Below are positions 58,985 through 64,000 of a DNA stretch of 64,000 nt, in pieces (the first letter of the stretch is position 1; each line of letters starts with the position of its first letter). The stretch spans positions 558,001 through 622,000 of the forward strand of contig LATX02000186.1 in the NCBI GenBank assembly GCA_001466705.2, in the 5' to 3' direction. The translations under genes were made by a program, and so were the position numbers. Below the pieces are notes generated by a model that had not been told where the DNA came from, ran no database searches, and saw only the letters and a list, made by a program, of their open reading frames with translations. Source of the DNA: Moniliophthora roreri. Taxonomy: Eukaryota > Basidiomycota > Agaricomycetes > Agaricales > Marasmiaceae.

Positions 58985-60608
58985 ATGTCAACCGCTCTCA
59001 GAGTTGAATGTGACCCTGCGAATGCTCATCTCTGTACCAGCTGTCGCCGTGAAGCTCCTGCTGGTGACGAGCTGGATTCGATCCGAACAGTGTATTGTCA
59101 GATCATCACAAAGATTCTACAGACGAACGAGTCGCCATCTTTGGATGAAATCGACCCGATGCGTCGATGTTTATCTGCTTCATTGGTCGAAGTTCAAAGC
59201 GATCGAGCGGGCGAAGGGGTATCTGGAGCGTTTGAAGTTGAGAAAGAGGGTGTTGGATGAATACGTCCGAAACCAAAACGCGGTGTTGAATCCAGTCAGA
59301 CGATTGCCCAAGGAGATCCTCATACACATATTTTCCTTTTGCATTAATCCTGCCCCACTCACTCAACACTACGTTTCGGGATTCCCTCGATACAAGTTGC
59401 ATCCAATGGGTTCTCAGTCACGTATGTGCACAGTGGAGATTGATTGCGATCGATCTTTCTTCTCTGCTATGGTCTCAAATCCATGTGAATATTGATTCGG
59501 ATGAAAAGTTTGGAGGACGTGCAATGCTCCTATCACTCCATATTCGTCGCGCTGTTTCCGCACCCTTGTCCCTCTATGTCATGGACACAGAGAAGGAATG
59601 GCCTGGATACAGGACCACTGTCACGCCCGGTCCCTTACTTGGCACATTGTTCCAGCATGCGGACAGATGGGAATCACTCATGCTTTCCATGAACATCGGA
59701 CGTGCCCATGCTTTGTTTTCGGGTGTGAAACCACCAATGCCCGCACTACGCATACTCCGAATTATCAATCATTCGACGATGATATTACCACTACGCGATG
59801 TTTTCCGCAACACACCGACATTAGTCGACGTCACGTTGGTTAACTGCCTTCCGATGCATTTCATTGGAATGCGCTTTGACCTATTTACCACCCTCGGCGT
59901 CAGTTTTTGGGGCTGTTATTCACCCTCCCTCATGTGCTAGATGTGCTGTGTCAGGCCAAGAACCTCGTGCACCTCACACTTCAGATGGTTTTTTTGGGTT
60001 CGAGCTTCGAACCCACGGACCCGGGGCTTCCAGTGCGACTAGAGAACCTTCGGCCGTGCGTTTTACGCTTCTCACCTTCTCCTTGGTAGCCTTCAGAAGG
60101 CAACACACTGTTAGACCATCTCATTCTCCCAAAACTCACAACCCTGTTATCTGCAGGAGATTTTGAACATAGTTTCGCAGATTCAAGTCATATTTCTTCC
60201 CTGATAGAACGATCAGGCTGCAGCATTACTGCTCTTCTATTAGTGACCGATGACAATGATGAGCCCGTACTCTCACTCCCGCACAAGCTGCAGTCGTCTC
60301 TGGTCGTACTAAGGATAGTCAAATTATCTCACACAAACATATCACAGGACCTCATCACATTCCTAATTCGCAAAGGAAATCCGATTACATTTCCAGAATT
60401 GAGGACGTTGATGTTGGAGGGTAACATGGCGTTTGACGCTACGTCGTTCGTGGATATGATCGAGGCTAGGATAGCGTCGGTTCCGGGGCCGCTGCATATC
60501 AGCATTGACTGTTCCTCTGGAAGAGCACCAGACAATGCAAGCGCCTTAGAACGCTTTAGGACTGATACATTTCTCCAGAAGAACGTCGTATGGAAACTTG
60601 ATATGTGA
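58985..60608 (+). pseudogene. F-box protein, decayed
   Basis: Starts MSTALRVECDPANAHLCTSC, and the pieces lie in different frames in order: coiled coil AIERAKGYLERLKLRKRVLD, F-box VRRLPKEILIHIFSFCI, then (shifted near 59360) TFRDSLDTSCIQWVLSHVCA and LSSLLWSQIHVNIDSDEKFG, LRR-like PALRILRIINHST, (shifted near 59920) VLDVLCQAKNLVHLTLQMVF, and (shifted near 60090) ITALLLVTDDNDEP to KNVVWKLDM. At least four frameshifts. Same coiled-coil F-box class as the intact gene at 43272. Confidence 0.8.
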
Positions 60609-61269
60609 TCATCCAAATGTCACGATGTACACACAAGAATTATAGATCCAACCTAGCGTTATATAATAGGGGATGAACAGTTGCTCGATTCCCACATACT
60701 CAGCTTGCACTATAATCTATTTAACCAATATCACCGCTTTATTGTTAGCCTGGAGGATGCGTGCACTCTCTAGCAGGCAAACGTCAGAAGCCCAAGCTAG
60801 TGGCAGGGTACGGTCATGGAGCAACCACTGCGTCTGACCTGCCAATGGAAAGGACGGTATCATGTTCTCTCTTGTTTTCTGCTCTCAATTTTAGCAACAA
60901 ATTGAATATCCAAAGCTTGTAACCGGATATCGAGTTCACGATACCACTAAATCATCATCCTTCGTCCCGCTGCCAGAAGGTCCAGGTAACCTCCATTAGT
61001 AGGGGTCCGGCCGAATGGCGACCAGGGCGGTAATTGTAAGAGAAGTGGTCAAAGACTGCTACGCAAGGGCGGTGAATTTAAGGAAATATAAACTAAGCGT
61101 CGACTTCTCCTATACTGGGCCAGGCAATGATCCATCTAAAAACCACTAGGTCTTGTCGTGAGTCGCGCCTGAGTTAGCATGTTCCTGACTGTCAGACGCT
61201 TGTCGGTTCAGACTGTGATCACCGGCGTTAGTTTACCCGGACACCCCAGCACGAGAGACGAAGAGGGGC
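60609..61269. other. Intergenic, nothing identified
   Basis: Between convergent 3' ends of the F-box relic and DUF6535 copy 3. No gene or repeat recognised. Confidence 0.45.
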
Positions 61270-63845
61270 TTACCTGTGAAAGCTATAATTATCGCCACCG
61301 GTATCCCCAATTTCATCACCCTGCTCACTCGTATCGCCAAGTGTAGCAGTACCTATTTGCTTGCCTGGATCCGAATCCTTAACGCTATCGCCCTTCTGTA
61401 GCCTCTGTGCATTACCTTTGTGCGTACCATGAACATCGTCCTCTGCAGCGAAGTCTGCCTGGTTGACTGTTGGTCCCCCCGCTACTGACTCATGATCTGG
61501 GATTATATTGTCTGGCGGGTGAACACCGTGACTCTCCGGTGAAGTGTTGACATTGTCATCAACACCGAGGTTATGTGGAAGACGAGCGTGTTCTCCCTCG
61601 GTCGGACCAATTCCAAAGGCATCTCCTATCCTGTTCGAAGTAACGATATCCAACACCTCATCGTTACTATCTCGTTCGGTCTTGATAGAGTATCGGACGG
61701 GGTCTAGTTCAGGTAACATGGGCAGACCATCTTCGGGAATCGGTGCAAAGTAGTTGGAAGGCAAGCCTCCAATTTCTTGTGCTCTTTTGATCGCTTGAAG
61801 CCATGTGTCCAAGATGGGAAGTTGTCGGGTAATGACCTCTTTGTGAATGAAACGAATGAATGCCTGCCCGCGTTTACTCACCAACAGTTCCGAAACACGA
61901 TCTGTACGGTTGATGTGATCTGCGAGGGCTACCATGAAGGCCCATCGTTCGTCATAATGCCGTTCTTCATCATACTCTGGGCATGGTTCCCAAGATTGCG
62001 TGAAGACGGAGAGTAGTGTTAGACTCTTCGTACGAACGACTGTGTCTTCATGTGTCCACAATGCATCGACTACGGAGAATGGAATGACGAAACGAAGGCC
62101 AGTGGAATGCTGCAGATGTGCATCTTTCATTGAATCCAAAAGCTGGTCGATGTAGTCACGTAGGAAGGGATCTACAGCTAGCTTCGCCCAGTACTGGTGT
62201 CGGAACAACAGGTTGATTCCCTCAGGGTGCTGAAGGACAGGATGTCGGATGGTTGGGCTAGGAATCCAGGGAAGCGGATTTGAATCTCCGAGGGCATACT
62301 CGACCTCCTCCATCAAGACAGCCTTCCACATTGTCTTGTCCCATCTGCCTAAGACAGCAGACACCGCCATCGAAGGCGGGATCGTCCACAAGAGATTTTG
62401 GAGATGAGGGATCATTATAGGGCTATCACGGAACATCGTAACTGCCCATTCAAATGCGCGCAACTCATACACCTTCAGAATGAAAGAGGGATATGGGGAG
62501 ACATACCGGTCGAACTGTCTGACTACCCAGATGTCCAAAGAAGACCAATCCGAGGCCGGTGACTTGACGTGATCCCAAAAGCGTCGAGCTTTTTCGTGGA
62601 GAAAGTTGTCAATAGACGGAAATTTGAGGAGAGGACGTAGGAGTGCGCTGGAGAGCCAGTATACCAGCCATGCCTGAGGTGATTTGTATGGGCAGACGAA
62701 TTGGTATGATAGCTGATCAAAGTGTGCAAGGTGGATGTCGCTCCTCTGGTCCCTCGGAGCCATCAGGGTGGGTAACAGTGCGGTGAGGAAATACAATCCC
62801 ACACTGAACGAGACCGCAACGAAGCAAATGGCAAATGGGACGGGATGACGGTTCCATAAGAGGTCTAACACGCCGATGAAGAACAACAGAAGGGCGACTT
62901 CTAGGAGTATTGGAAGCGCTGACAGAAACGACGATACCCCCCACTTCTCAAAGCTGTCTCGGCGTAGTTGACGGAGCGCCAGAGCTTCCCCCGGTGTCCG
63001 AGTTGTGGTATCTCGCTGGTGTTCTCGCACCCACTGCTTGCAAAGCAGGCCAAAAAGCGCAGATGTCAGGCTGAAGATAAGGCTGAGGAACCAAAAGACA
63101 TTGATGCGGATGGATGATGCATCTGGTTTGAATTGGGCGGGTTTGAAGGAGATGGATTGTGAGCCGTTGACCTGCACTGAGATCAAATGCGTAAGGAGTG
63201 CGACTGTGGTTTCTGCAGGATCTTCATCCAGCCATTGATATGACTCAATTGCAAAAGCTGTTACGACAGCAGAGAAAAGACCAGCCTAGACGTGTATCAG
63301 TAATAAACGTGGAGATAGAGAGCTGATATACGTACGAAAACTAAAAGTGTATCGATGTCATCTCGCCAACCCTTAACCATATCCTCATCATGTCTAGCCG
63401 CCTCCTTTAACACCTTCTCCCACGATTCATTTAGCGTCGGCCTCTTTCCCTCGGCCTTTTGTCCATCAGCTGGCTTTGGAAAAGCTTCCGATGAAGCCTT
63501 GGATTAACAAAAGATGAGCCTTGACGATCACGAGCTGGATATTGGGATAACAGACCTGCTCTCCTTGCACAGGCTCCGGCGGCGATGGTGGTAATGGAAT
63601 CTAGTCAGGCTCTAAGCAAGATCTGAGGCTAAGAGTGTATGGGGAGCATACTTGAGGAGGATCCGGGGGTTTCTAATTGCGAAATGAGTCGACTAGACTA
63701 TACACATTAATTATATCCACACCTCGCTCGATCTACCGGCCTCAGACGACGATCCACGCCCCGTATTCTGATTCTGAGGTAACATCAGTGAGATCATTTC
63801 TAGATCCCAAGAGCCTTGTCTACATACCAGGTTTTCAGAAGACAT
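61270..63845 (-). CDS. DUF6535-domain membrane protein (copy 3, intact, with short 5' exons)
   Basis: Six exons join in phase: 63845-63828, 63773-63723, 63672-63652, 63600-63556, 63497-63336, 63285-61270; 770 aa. The N-terminus MSSENLNQNTGRGSSSEAG and a proline stretch KPPDPPQIPLPPSPPEP come from 18-51 nt exons. Then WEKVLKEAARHDEDMVKGWR and DDIDTLLVF, four TM helices (AGLFSAVVTAFAIESYQWL; NVFWFLSLIFSLTSALFGLL; SALPILLEVALLLFFIGVLD; FAICFVAVSFSVGLYFLTAL), YQFVCPYKSPQAW, LKVYELRAFEWAVTMFRDSP, LRFVIPFSVVDALWTHEDT, LPSNYFAPIPEDG, and a Gly/Asp-rich tail ending DNYSFHR. It shows that the other copies probably also have tiny 5' exons. Function unknown. Confidence 0.87.
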
Positions 63846-64000
63846 GGTGGTATAAACCTGTTGGAGACCTTGCTTTTTCCATTGACAGCCTGCGAAAGCA
63901 TCTTCACGATGGGCGCTCAGCGCTCAACGTTCAAGTATGAACGCCCATTATTGTCCCTGAAAGTAATGGTGCATGGCATGGGTGGAAGTGCGTCCGCGTT
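63846..64000. promoter_or_regulatory. Presumed 5' region of DUF6535 copy 3
   Basis: Directly upstream of the inferred ATG at 63845 and cut by the window edge. No specific motif assigned. Confidence 0.35.

Overview
The window is nuclear DNA from a filamentous basidiomycete, most likely an agaricomycete (mushroom-forming) fungus. Genes are split by many 45-60 bp GT-AG introns. The gene content is typical of that group: DUF6535 membrane proteins, F-box proteins, a HET-domain protein, and repeated P450s with the hinge LPPGPKGYPLVGN. No bacterial-style operons, CRISPR arrays or phage genes were seen. All coding models below were built by hand-splicing and checking reading frame; none was tested against transcripts or databases.

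Left part (1-16 kb). Two copies of an unrecognised conserved fungal family ('FIDGLN family', A and B) lie at the left edge, then an intact DUF6535 gene. After these come two duplicated units, each made of a minus-strand cytochrome P450 plus an upstream minus-strand M35 (deuterolysin-like) metalloprotease. Unit 1 (4961-8767) has an intact P450 and a broken M35. Unit 2 (10923-15966) has an intact P450 and an intact M35. The broken M35 is fused to a third FIDGLN-family relic (C), which is split by a 1173 bp transposon-like insertion with inverted ends. Copy B supplies the empty site for that insertion.

Middle (16-31 kb). This part holds housekeeping-type genes (a CstF2-type hinge/C-terminal 3'-end processing protein and a one-TM coiled-coil protein), two further intact P450s on the plus strand, an F-box pseudogene and a HET-domain gene. 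All four P450s are complete (502-510 aa) and share the same 12-exon layout, including a 19-nt exon that encodes the I-helix motif.

Right part (31-64 kb). This is a fast-evolving mosaic: F-box genes (two intact, the rest decayed), DUF6535 genes (intact at 34.6 and 61.3 kb, broken at 38.7 and 57.1 kb, a relic at 33.7 kb), two MITE-like elements (TAA and TA target duplications), and a tRNA-Leu-like fragment. Three more conserved or structured genes are interspersed: a U5 snRNP 40 kDa WD40 protein, a mucin-like one-TM surface protein, and a candidate small secreted Cys-rich protein. In total the window carries three intact and two broken DUF6535 genes plus one relic. A patch of near-identity between the 57 kb pseudogene and the 62 kb gene looks like gene conversion. 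I see no PKS, NRPS or terpene synthase beside the P450s, so the window gives no sign of a complete metabolite cluster.
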